Shown here: in pieces, positions 45,401 through 57,000 of the stretch
How positions within the stretch are numbered: the first letter of the stretch is position 1
Layout: each line of letters starts with the position of its first letter
Assembly: GCA_902728285.1 (NCBI GenBank)
Contig: CACVBU010001153.1
Span: 372,001-436,000, forward strand
Source of the DNA: Clytia hemisphaerica
Lineage: Eukaryota > Cnidaria > Hydrozoa > Leptothecata > Clytiidae
Direction of reading: 5' to 3'
DNA: 64,000 bases
Position numbers and translations under genes: made by a program
The notes under the pieces: model-generated
Told to the model about the DNA's origin: nothing
Databases searched by the model: none
The model's input: only the letters and a program-made list of their open reading frames with translations

Positions 45401-45639
45401 ACGACCCTTGACATGGCCCGAGAATTCTCGGGCCTCTTCAGGCCATGTTCGGGCCGAGAGACCCTATCAATTCTTTTGGCCCGAACATGACCCGAGTCAT
45501 TCGGGCCATGTTCGGGCCAGGTTAAAATAATTTAAATTGATTCAGCATGTCCAGTCAAACAAGATAGTACAAAATAAGATTTGTCTGTTTTGTCTGTTTT
45601 GTTTATATCGCTCAAAAAAACTTTACGAGCTTCCCTTGG

Positions 45640-46473
45640 TACCGGGTGCGCCACAAAAAAGTTTCTCTCTTTAAAACTAATTTTCTAGAAATCTAAAATT
45701 TTTAAAAGAACCATTCCTATTTCATTGGAAAGAAGAAAGATAAACTTAAATTTTGATGGGTCATTTATTAAATTCGATTCATTAGATCAAAAGTTATGCT
45801 CAATTGAATAAAAAAGTTACTTTCAGAAAGTGCTCGAAAATGTCGAAAATCGACCTATCAAATTTTTAGATTAAAATCGGTAATTGCAATAGCCTTTACA
45901 TGATTAAAAGCATTTTTCAGTAATTTAAACAAATAAATTTCGAAACTGAAATGCCGAAAGGGTTTAAATCTTCATCAAAATCACTTTAATTTACTTTTAC
46001 CGAAACTTTTCTCCGATTTTTGGTTTTAGATTGGATAAAGTCTATGTAAGGCCGGATATATCTCGAAAGACATATTTCATGGATTTTTATGAATTTTACA
46101 AGATTTTTTGGCCTTTTTGAACAAATTTTCCTCCTTGTATTGAAATACAACCTTCCTTTACATAACAAAAGGTCATTTAGACAGCTAATTATCATTTTTA
46201 ATGACTGAAACGAAGATAATGATGTATCATGTAATTATGCTTCCGTTTAATTTGATAGGTCGATTTTTAACGTTTTTCAGCACTTTCAGAATGTAACTTT
46301 TTTATTCAATTGAGCATAACTTTCAATCTAATGAACCGAATTTAATAAATGACCCATCAAAATTTAAGTTTATCTTTCTTCTTTCCAATGAAATAGGAAT
46401 GGTTCTTTTAAAATTTTTAGATTTCTAGAAAATTAGTTTTAAAGAGAGAAACTTTTTTGTGGCGCACCCGGTA
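45640..46473. mobile_element. 834-bp long-TIR element
   Basis: TACCGGGTGCGCCACAAAAA and its reverse complement mark the ends. The arms are about 225-230 bp, near identical and inverted (TTTCTCTCTTTAAAACTAA, TTCCTATTTCATTGG, GATGGGTCATTTATTAAAT, AATCGACCTATCAAA). The central part (about 45872-46250) has no open frame of note. It is nested in the hAT-like element. Confidence 0.9.
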
Positions 46474-46475
46474 TT

Positions 46476-47325
46476 TTGATTGATTCGCATCTCAATTAGA
46501 AAGCTCACACCACTTTTTTGTCAGCCAAACTTGCTCGAGCAAATGGTATCTTATCTAAGCTCAGGCACTACGTTCCAACAAAAACTCTAGTTAACATCTA
46601 CTTTGCTCTATTTCACTCTCATCTCCAATATGGTTGTCAGCTCTGGGGCCTCACTGAAAACACCACATCCAAACCTATATTTATTCTTCAAAAGAAAGCC
46701 TTACGTCTCATGACTTTTAATTCCTTTCAATGTCCTTCTTCTCCACTCTTTTCTGATCTTAAAATTCTTAAAATCTTTGACCTAGTCAAATCTCTTAATA
46801 TTTCATTTGTTCACAAATTCCTGAACAATAGATTACCCCAAGATCTTCTTAATTTTTTTGAATTTGTTCAGCTTGAAGCTGAAGGTGACGATAATCAAGG
46901 TACCAGAGGAGCAAGATTGAAGCTCCTTTTTGTTCCTTCCTACAATACCATTACTTTTGGTAACAAATCTTTTTCTAAAATCTGCATAATACAATGGAAT
47001 AGTATTCAGCGATCTTATCCAAATATTACTCTGAGCTCATCTGATTCTAGCTTTGTCAAATCTCTTGCCTTTACTCACTGTCTTAGGGAATACTGAGCAC
47101 ACTCCCTACCCACAGCTTATCTTTAATCCGTAAATAAATAAAAATTTTCAAATTAATCTACTGAAATAATTTATGTATTTTACAATTGTTACTTGCACTT
47201 AGGTGGCCGCATCTTTATGATTAGTCCAGGCTATAAGGCAGTCTCCATCCTTTTTTATTTTGTGGATACCGTCTCATGTATTTTAAGTGTTCAAATGGTA
47301 AATAAATAGTTACTTACTTACTTAC
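46476..47325 (+). mobile_element. 5'-truncated LINE, C-terminal part of ORF2
   Basis: One open frame, 46518-47096, with KLRHYVPTKTLVNIYFALF, HLQYGCQLWG, ILQKKALRLMTF and a short C-terminus (CIIQWNSIQ), the thumb region of a Jockey/I-like reverse transcriptase, of a different lineage from the LINE at 29897. It ends in TTACTTACTTACTTAC at 47309-47324. It starts immediately after the long-TIR element. Confidence 0.85.
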
Positions 47326-47703
47326 CCGTGGACACGCTTCAGTTTAAAACCAGGACCAGTTTACTAGCAAATATTTCCACCCTAAGTATATTTATAACTA
47401 CGTTTTCATACCAAATAAGACATTTAATATTTATCTGAATTTACAACATTCATATATTTAATATAATCAAGAGAAACCAAGTTTTTCTCAAAGAAAATAT
47501 TAAAAAAATTCAGTCCTGAAATTACACGCCTGTTTAAATCATGTTTTCAAAAATTGGCCCGAGTGTGGCCTGTGGCCCGTGCGTGCCCCGCGTGTGGCCT
47601 GAACACGGCCCAAATTCTCGGGCCAGCTCGGGCTTTTACCGCGAATTCCAATAAAAGTTTTGGCCCGAGAATTCTCGGGCCATGTCGAGGGTCGTAACTT
47701 CCC

Positions 47704-48396
47704 AAGAAAAAGATCTACGGGGGAGGCGGAACCCACCTAGATCCGCGCACCACACCAGATAGGCTGTTTCCCGGAAATTTTGCCGGACCTCAAATAATGA
47801 CCCATTTACATATGCGGAATTATTTTTACTTTAGCGTATAAACCAGGCCTTAAAAATCGAAGCGCTGTCTCTGGAATTGAATGACAAATTTTGGTTGGAT
47901 GATTTTGGCTGCCGCACGTTTTATTTTGTTTCAAACTTTCAAGTTTTAATTAATTGTCTTGCGAACTTGATTCAGGTAACTCTCATCCTTGTTGTGCAAA
48001 TACATCCTGTAGATGACTGATGTTGTTTTTTCTGAAAGCTAAATTTCCTAGTGTGATTAACTGCTTGGCGGAGGGTTTCCATCATTTTAAAACTGGGAAA
48101 CAGAAAACAACACTTTTAAAAATCACAAAACCAGTTTATTAGTCACTCAACCAAATTCAAATAGCAATGGTAAAAATAATAGAAAAATTTGAATTTAAAA
48201 TGAAAATAGTCACTTGTTTTCTTTCTCTGCAACATAAACAAAGGAAATGATAAGATTATTTCAAACCTGTAACCTGAAAAGACAAGACCAGCCATCTTTC
48301 AAAATCAAAACAAAAAGAAAGAACGAAAAAAATGGACTTTGAACCAAAGCATGATTTTTTTTCCGAACAAAATTCGGTTTCCCGCGCTTTGTAGGA
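47704..48396. other. Unassigned region
   Basis: A stretch at about 48080-47975 read on the minus strand has a good acceptor (TTTTCTGTTTCCCAG) and two open frames, but no partner exon, so it is not called. 48261-48488 minus is open, with a hydrophobic start, but overlaps the plus-strand small-gene model. Confidence 0.35.
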
Positions 48397-49767
48397 ATGC
48401 CAAACATAGTTCGGTTAATGACACCGCCCTCGTACGCCCCAAGTACACACAAAAAAAGCGACGAAAACGCCGAAAACGAAATGAGCATCTTTGTAAGAGG
48501 GTTTATGAAATTCAGTTCATATATTTTCTCATTTTGATTTGTAGATCGATTCGAGATTTGTTTCTGAATCTACCTCTTCAACTTGTCGTTCCGAAGAAAC
48601 GTACGTAACTAACAGTTTTATTTTAACTCAAATTTTTCTTTGGGACGCGTTTTCAGAGGGTGTACCTTAAGGGGAACTTATTTTGGCGAAATTGGCGAGC
48701 GAACTCGAAATTCACCAAATTTAGTTCCCACCAAAATTAATTTTTAGGTCATTCGTTCTCGCAAAAATTAAAAAATCGTTGATTCGCCAAAATAAGTTCT
48801 CGCAAAATTAAATTTTTTTGGTATTTTGCCTAAATAACTTCTTGAGTTCACAAAAAAGCTTCAAATAAGGCAAAATAGAACAGATTTACGCTGTCATTCG
48901 CCAAAATTTAAAAAATCGTTGATTCGCCAAAATAAGTTCTCGCAAAAATTAAAAAAATTCCTGTTTTACTAAAATTAGTTCTCGTCAAAATTTAAATTTC
49001 CTTTAAGGTATTTGGTTTTTGTAATCCCTATACCTTATCGGCCCTAATTCCGCCACAGCCTAATTTTGGGGCTTACGCCAATTAGGGCCGTAAATAACAC
49101 CAAAACTTGTAAAAATCCCTATTCAGGCTTCAAAACAGTAAGTATTAACTAAAATTTACATTAAAATGTCATCTTTCAGTATTAAACTGTTGATAATTCC
49201 ATTACAAATCATTGAGTTTTAGATATACAGTGAAAAAATGGATAGTTTTCATCCTTTAATCATGCCTAAAATCCTTTAAATTGAAAAAAAGGGTCAAAAA
49301 TTAAAGCCGCTTTTAGGTAAAAAGTGCAAAATTTTGGCCCTTCATACACCGGCCCTTATTACGCCACGAGCACAAAAATAACGCCAATAAGGGCCGGCGT
49401 AAAAAGGGCCGATAAGGTAGATAGATTATATTTCCGCGCAGGAAAAGAGGAATAAGAACAAAACTGAATTAAAACTTAAATGGAATGGAAGGTGATTTTC
49501 GGACATATTATTTTTCTAACTTGTTAAAAAGTGTCCTTTATACATTGAAATATACGTTGTATACAGAAAATATGTACAAAAAATATATAAGCTATACAAA
49601 ATCTTTTCGCAAGTTTTTTCTTCTTCTATTTACAAGGTTAGCTTCATTCAATCTCATACCCAGACCGGACCTACACCACTTTTTGATTTTACAGATTGGT
49701 GAATGCTTTCAAAATCATAAAAAACGAACTAAGGGACTGGGTTCCAGTTTGGGCTGGTTTTAATTAA
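48397..49767 (+). CDS. Tentative small protein (74 residues, three exons)
   Basis: Exons 48397-48492, 48545-48600 and 49695-49767, with phases 0 and 2. The first intron is only 52 bases (GTAAGA ... TTTGTAG). The model reads MPNIVRLMTPPSYAPSTH at the start, a serine/threonine-rich middle (RFVSESTSSTCRSEE) and a helical end (NAFKIIKNELRDWVPVW). The first exon is CpG-richer than its surroundings. I do not recognise a family. An alternative acceptor at 49637 also keeps phase but gives a less protein-like tail. The second intron holds two TIR elements (families M and N). Confidence 0.4.
48663..49020. mobile_element. TIR element family M, relative
   Basis: TACCTTAAGGGGAACTTATT at the left and AAATTTCCTTTAAGGTA at the right are inverted. 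The interior repeats TTCGCCAAAATAAGTTCTCG several times, the same plan as 21148-21554 with different repeated words. Confidence 0.65.
49031..49419. mobile_element. TIR element family N, copy 1 (389 bp)
   Basis: TACCTTATCGGCCCTAATTC at the left and AAAAGGGCCGATAAGGTA at the right are inverted. CGCCAATTAGGGCC / CGCCAATAAGGGCC repeats occur near both ends. A shorter copy is at 52375-52486. Confidence 0.8.
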
Positions 49768-50623
49768 TTAATTACACGTCTCCTAATATTCATGTAATAA
49801 GGTAGTTCCCAGAAATAATGCTTTGTTTTTGCTCGGCTGACGAATGGCAAATGAATTCTGTTGAATTCTTTATCCATTCCAACCATTCCTTGGCAAATTC
49901 TGTAGGCCTCCGTTGCCTGAAATTTGGGTTAATATTTGCAGAGATTTACGTAAATTCGATTATAATTCAATTGTAAGTTCCCAGATTTTAGACAGATTGT
50001 AAAAATACTTGCACAAAATATCCAATTTAACCCTTAAAAAGCTGAATTCGTTTCAAAAAAATCTCACTTACCTAAAAATTTCGTCGTATTTACACTTGAA
50101 ACCCTATGTCAAAAATCGTTGTATTAAAGTTTTTACAAGATGCTCACATAATTGGTTATTCAAAACAATAGAGATGACGCGTTCTTTAGAAAAATATAAT
50201 AAAAGTTTTTGTTTGAATAGTTAACGACCAATCCAATGACAAAAATTCTTGTAAATGTTCAACTTGACCCTCAAAAATGGATCGCGTTAAACATGACTTA
50301 GAAAAAGCTTGCTTTATTCTCCTCTATAGTTAATGCTAATTAGAGGTTTTGAATATGTTATAGGGTGGAAAATATAATAGGGTGGTGAGCTTCAACAAAG
50401 CTAAACTGCTGGCACGTATTCTTGGTCATTATACTACCTTGCAGTGTTTTCGATAAATGCGATTGAGTATAATCACGAATGTGAACGAAAAATACAATAT
50501 CAGGCTAGTGAAGTTCAGTTAATCAAGTTTCGTATTTACACTAGCCTGCAACGTTTTCCCTACGTGTTGGCGGAATATCTACCGGTACTTAACCTAACTA
50601 ATAAAGCTCGCCTCAAAATAGAA
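49768..50623. other. Unassigned AT-rich sequence
   Basis: Two short plus-strand frames (50009-50224, 50444-50677) show no domain. Nothing else is assignable. Confidence 0.35.
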
Positions 50624-51008
50624 TACACCTTTTCGACCGTAGTCGCGCGGTCAGGCGCGTGCCACTTTATTATTTAATTTACCATCCTAAACTCGATCCA
50701 ATCCTTTTTTTACACTTTTTTCTATCGTCTTTAGGTGCGAAAAAAAAAGACTGGGACGGTTTTAGGGTGGTAAAACGGACAAAAAACCCGAACGCCCGCC
50801 CGGCAATAGATCTTATCGGAGTTTTTGATTTTTCTAAAAAAATGATGCATTGTGGGATTGTTTTGGGAGTATTACAATAGAAATCTCTTAGGAATTCCTC
50901 GAGGAAATTCTATTGTATAACTCCAGAAACAATCTCACAATGCATCGCTTTTTTAGAAAAATAAAAAATGCCCGCGCGGCAATTGGCGGCTACGGTCGAA
51001 AAGGCGTA
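50624..51008. mobile_element. TIR element family O with internal palindrome (385 bp)
   Basis: TACACCTTTTCGACCGTAG at the left and CTACGGTCGAAAAGGCGTA at the right are inverted. 50825-50967 is a long internal hairpin (TTTTTCTAAAAAAATGATGC ... GCATCGCTTTTTTAGAAAAA) with a centre at GGAATTCC. It ends 77 bases from the stop codon of the Schlafen-like gene. A fragment is at 10635. Confidence 0.75.
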
Positions 51009-51085
51009 TTAAAGACTACGCAAGAGAAATTTGAACAAAGTAATAATAAAAGAAGAAGAAAAACAAAACCTTTTACTGAATGGCA

Positions 51086-54000
51086 TCAATACAAACCAAA
51101 CCCGAAACGGTTATAGAAATGATTCCGATTAATGTTATTGTTCCAATTATTTGCCCCATCGTAATTGTTGTTGAAATTATAACCACCCTCGTGCATGGGT
51201 GCTTGTGGTTGCTGAAAATAACCGCCATAGTGTGATGGGGGCGGTGGCGGCGCTGAGCGGCCGATCGAGTATGTCCGCTGAACGGTAGCGTTCATGTTGG
51301 GCGAACAACGACGAACAGATGAGTAGCTTCTAGGTGAGTAAAGTTTTTGGACGATTTTTGACGTCTTAGTAGTTTTACTTGACACTGGTTTCTCGGATGA
51401 CATCGGTTTGTTTTCTTTTTGTGTAGAAAGATCTTTTTGTGTCTTTTTAGTTGTTGTGGTAGTTGTAGTAGTTGTAGATTTCGTCGTCGAAGGTTTCTGA
51501 CTTGTCGTTGTTTTAGCAGCAGCCGTACTGACTGTCGTTGAGTTGGGTTTTGTTTTGGAGACGGCGGCGGGTTTCGGCGGTGATTTAATACAAGTGATCT
51601 AAATTTCGAGTAAGATTATTTTATTTACGTTGGCATTTTCATGGTCCGTATAATAAGAATAGTAGCAACTCTTCAACCTTTCTATTTTTTGTTAAAAATT
51701 GAAGGGTTTCTGAGTGTTTCTCAATGGTCTTTGGACATGGTGATTCTTATTAATCATTTGTGCATTTCTTTCAAGGAGCTACTAAAGAAGTACATTAAAA
51801 GAAGACATTTTGGTGGGAATTTAATTTGGCGGATGGCCGAAAAAGTTTTTACATAGGGAATTCAATTTGGCGGTTAACTTGAAAAATTAAATTTGGCGGG
51901 AATTAAATTTGGGGGACGAAGGACATTTTTGTCCAAAAAAACGCCATTAAAAAAGAAAAAAAACTGTTTTAACGCCTGAAATAGCACACATTTGGGGGAA
52001 TAAATAAAACTACTTAAATTTGGCGGGAACTTAATTTTGACCAAATCCGCCGAATCCGCTCAAATTTTCTTCCCGCCAAGATTTCTTCCTTTAATGTATT
52101 GTCAAAAGGTCTATAGTCTGTCTCAATATAATCTGCAGCAGAGACAAAAAAGGCTTTAAGTTGTTGAAAGAATTAGAATGAAATGGCGGTTTTGCGCTTG
52201 TTGAAAGTATATAAAGGAGTTGGATATTATAGAATATTATAAAATAAAATAAAAACGATTAGAAATTGAAGATTGAAATTGAAGAAGATTACATTGAGAA
52301 AGACTTTAGTATAAGTGTTTAAAAGTTCTTGAACAACGAATCAACTCAGTCGGGGAATAGCGGGGAATTCCTATTACCCTATCGCGGTCCTTTCAACGCC
52401 GGTCCTAATTTAACGCCGGCCCTTATTACGCCAAAGGCCAAAGAATAATGCCAATAAGGGTCGGCGTAAAAAGGGCCGATAAGGTACATATGAAGAATCT
52501 AAATGTACCTCTATTGAAGTATCACCAGCATTGATGATGGTTCCACTGGAGATCAATGGAGATGCCGGCCTCTTCTTCGATGCAGACTGGATCTTGGTGA
52601 TAGTGACCGACGTTGAAGGAGGAGTGTTATTCTCCACGATCGGACTTAAAACTGCAGGCTTCTAGAAAAAAAGATAAAGGATGTTATTTGATACCTTTTT
52701 CATAATATTTTTAAGCACAAAGTTTTACCTCTGACGCTAGGCTAAAAAGTACCGACCTACCCTGCCATCGAAAAATGTTCTAGCCAAGATTATAAGGGGA
52801 GGTTTCAGGAGGTATCTGATACCACAATTCCTCCAATTTTTTCCCCGATTTCCGTCAAACCGACCGAACCAAAATTAGGCCACTGAAAATTCCACAATAA
52901 AATTGTGTTAATTTTCCGTTTTCGACAGAGAACCCAATTTCCTAAATTCCGTCCAATCCAGCCCCTCCGTTCGAAAAGAGCCAATTTCACTCCTTCGCCA
53001 ACGTTGAAACCCCCTTTAGAAAAAAAAAGAAAATTAGGTCTCTCTCACTAAAATAATTTTTTAAGCATTATTGTTGTTCAACAAAATTAGCTCTCTTATT
53101 AAGGTGGGTGGAGGGGTAGAATTACAAACTTCTAGATGCATTTAACTAAGCTTTGAAGTACATTATTCAGGGGGGGGGGTCAACATTTATAATACCAACC
53201 CATAGCCCAAAAACCTGACTTTTGACCTTTTGAGTTAACACCACCACCCCAAAATTGGTATCGATACCAACTTGAAAATCATAATTTTCAGAAAAAGGGG
53301 GGACCCACCCCCTTATTTTGGTATCGATACCAACTTGAAAATCATAATTTTCAGAAAAAAGGGGGACCCACCCCCTTAATTTGGTATCGATACCAACATG
53401 ACTTTTTGAATTTGACAAAATATCATGGGACCCACCCCCTAATTTAGTACCAATACCAATCTGACAAATTTGAGTTTAAAGCTGTTTAAAGGGAACCCAC
53501 CCCCTCCCACACAAACAGGGTACTAAGAGAAACTTAAAAAAAACTCATTTTTGAAATACTCTTTCTTCAACACAACACAAAAAATGTCATATGCTAAAAT
53601 AGAAAATGACTAAAAACTGACAATATAATAAAAACAAACCCAATGAAGCTAGCAAAATCAATCTGAATCAATACCGTTAGATTGGGTAACTTGCATCAGT
53701 GGAGGCAAACATGCATAGCCCTCAAATGAATGACCGGTCTGGTCATTAAAATACAACTACGCAGCTCCGCTCACAGCTCTACTCTACCATTTTTGTTTTG
53801 ATTCAACTTTGTATTTTAATGACCAGCCAAGTCTTTCATTTGAGGGCTATGCATGTTAGCCTCCATTGATGCAAGTTACCCAATCTCACGGTATTATCTG
53901 AATATAATTGATGTGCAAAAACTAGGAGAAGCTATTATTAGTACATAATTTTAGAACAGAATAGATTCACTCATTACCAAATGCTATCACAGAAAAAATA

Positions 54001-57000
54001 CTTTTGCTTCAGGCTTGATCAAAAATAAAACTTGAAAATATCGAAAAAGTCCAAAATAAACAAACTTCAAAGTCATTTAAACTTATTACTCATTTACAGT
54101 CATTATACTCAAAAGCTAAAACAAATCCAATTGAAACCTGTTTAGACTGATATGTACCCAGGGGTATTTTCTAGCTATAAAAGGGCAAAAATTAGGAAAG
54201 TTTTGCTGTCATTTTGATATGGATACCAACTTTCTGAATCATATTATTTAAAAAAAGGTGTACCCACCCCCTATTTTGGTATCAATACCAACTGAGGATA
54301 ACTCTTTTTTTCTAAAAAAAGGGGGACCCACCCCCATCAATACCAACTTGACTTTTCAGACTTTTAAAGGAAAAAAAGACACCACCACCCGGCTATGGGT
54401 CTGGTATCTGGATGTTGACCCCCCCTGCATTATTATACCTTTGCAGTACGAGCGAGTGATTTTGCTCGGTGTAAATTGGGCGTGCAATATTTGGCTGCTT
54501 CTTCTGCACCTTCGATACTCTGTGAAACAAGAAGAAAACATAGAATGAGGAGCTATGGCCGAGTGGTTTAAAGTTTCAGTCCACACTACACTCCAGCGGT
54601 TCCCGAATCCACGCCCCGCTTTTGCCATGTTCCATTCAGGCAGTTTATTGATATTTGAACCAGTTGTCATTTGATCGAACGACAAAAATCAAAAGACTGT
54701 TTAAAAGTTAACTCTCGCTAATTCGAAGTGGAACAAAAAGTTAAATCATTTCAAATAACAGAAAGATTCGGGCTGGAGGCAGTATTTCATGAGGGTTCCC
54801 CCTTGACGGGAACCGAGAATTGACTCGAATAATAAAATTTCGAATAAGCGAGAATCCACTGCATAGAATCTATCAATCTTGTGGATGATCAATCTTTTCT
54901 TTAAACACAAGTGGACAAAGCAGCCTATGACGTAAACACCTTGGTTTCTGCCAGTAGTGGTAAATTTAAACTAGAGAGAAATTGTTTAAAATTTGATACT
55001 ACTAGAAAAAACCGGGGCGTTTCCGTAAAAAATAATACGTAATGGATATGGTGATAACTGGTCATTTACTAGAAGCGATGACCAGTCATCACAGTGTCAA
55101 GGTTATACCTGTTTATACTTCAGAAGAATAAGTTCTTGAAGTTCTTGAGGATGTAAAGGGCCAATCAACTTTGCTGCATCGATAATATACACCTGTCAAA
55201 AAACAACAACAGGGAATTCTAATGAGTAGTAGTATGTTTTTCTTACCGTCTTGGTGGGGCAAAGGGTAATAATACATGAAAATTTTTCCTAATGGTTAAG
55301 AACTCGGTTTAACTCGTGCAATTTACAAATGATATGTAAATCAAGTTAAAGACACTTTGTTTTAATATGCACTTACTACCTAGGGTTCCTTGTAACAAAG
55401 GCCCTGTGGTTCAAGATATAAATTCACTTTTACTCCTGACATCAGATCACTTTTACAAGAGCTGATTGGATACAAGCGACGTATTGGGTAAAAAAACACC
55501 AGAAAATGTACGTAATTTCGCTGCAGTCGTTGCGAATAGAAAATAGTTAGAAATTTATGTTATTCAGCTTTATGTACCTGTTGCCTTCCATCCTCATAAA
55601 TTTCTCCCATTTCGCCAATGGATACTTTCAATTCAATGTATCTGTAACCACCATCCAGTGGGACAAACGAAAGTCTGAAGAATAGAGAAGAAGAATAAAG
55701 TAAATCTTATCAAATCCAATGTAAAAACAACAATAATTCGAACCTAAAAACTAAACTGAACTAAGATACTTCTTCATGCGATCCTCAAACTCCAGGCAAA
55801 AAGGGATCAACTTTTGTTTAGTAGGGGGGATTGAATATTTTCATCTTAATGATGGACTTAAGCCAAATAGGAGATTTTAGAAAATGTGAAGTGCAAAAAT
55901 AAGGTGTATTATCAGATGTTTCTAATTCTTTATGATCGGCTGCAGGGAATCGGTATTTAATTATCATAATAGAAAATGCAGTGAATTGATTTTTCATGAC
56001 AATAATTCCAAGTGGCGGGGGGGTTGAGGGGAAAAGGATAGGAGGTTCTCCCCCTCAAATGGGGGTTTTGGGCCCCGGGAATAGATGGGGGACACAATGT
56101 ACTTTTTTAAACATTCCTCTTGAAAGGGAAATGGTACAGCAACACCTCGTTGGAAGTATAATTATGAGCAGATGGACGCAAGCTTTTTAGACTTTTCTAA
56201 AAGTTTGAGACGTATTTACCTATAATGTTGACTTGATACAAAGGGTTGAAAATGACCAAATGTGCGATCCACAGCGAGTCTGAGATCATCTTCCTCTTTT
56301 CTAGAGATCAGTTTTCCTTTGATGATGCCTGAAAATGAAAGAAAACTATAGTCCTATATAAATATAAGTTGAATACAAACATATGATGAATACCATCAAT
56401 TGGATCATCCACAATATTGCCTAAGCAGTAATACTATTATCAATTATCTATTACAGGAATAAATATGTACCAGGTTTGCCAGGTGGTAAGTATGCCATAA
56501 TTCGAAAGTTTTGACATTTTGGGGCACCCCAAGTGATTTCCCCTCAAATTTTATTACTACTTGTGCATACAAAATATCCTCTTTTCCTAGGAGCCACCCA
56601 GAGGAGAATTTAATGAAAACTGTACTTAACACAACCAATTAACAGAGGTTTAATGAAAAAAGTTCTGGGAAAAATTATTTCTCTGTGGGGAACAAAAATC
56701 CCTGTACCTACCTGATGAATTAACACCAAAATAGATAACACCTCCATGTGAATTCAATAATCCATTAGACCAAAGACGAACTTCCTATCAAAAGAGGAGT
56801 TGAAATTTGACCGTTATGACAAGATGCTATAAATATGTTGAAACACAAAAATATCATAATTCCAAGATATCTTGGCATCATATGAAATAAATTGATTTTG
56901 GTCATATACCAATAGTTGTGGACCCAGCAGGAGTGCAGCGACCTATGCCAACCTGTTTTTGACCCAACCTGAATAAAAACTAATTTCAGATTAGTATTTT

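Larger units (their letters stand above)
45401..47695. mobile_element. hAT-like non-autonomous element, 8-bp target duplication, with nested insertions
   Basis: The termini ACGACCCTTGACATGGCCCG and its inverted partner ending GAGGGTCGT match over 34 bp with one mismatch. AACTTCCC is present exactly on both sides (45393-45400 and 47696-47703). Sub-terminal palindromes GGCCCGAGAATTCTCGGGCC occur at both ends. It contains a long-TIR element (45640-46473) and a LINE fragment (46476-47325). No transposase is visible. An 8-bp duplication is the hAT pattern; the terminal bases are not the usual CAGGG. Confidence 0.8.

Noticed and set aside
47975..48085. Minus-strand terminal exon with a strong acceptor
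   Set aside because: Two frames are about equally open and no upstream exon with matching phase was found; kept only as a note.
54548..54626. Functional tRNA-Ser or tRNA-Leu gene
   Set aside because: Stems are broken, and the body and tail match the SINE at 28643-28953.
14880..54864. Introner elements: MITEs that created whole introns
   Set aside because: In each case only one intron border lies near a MITE end; no intron is exactly a MITE.
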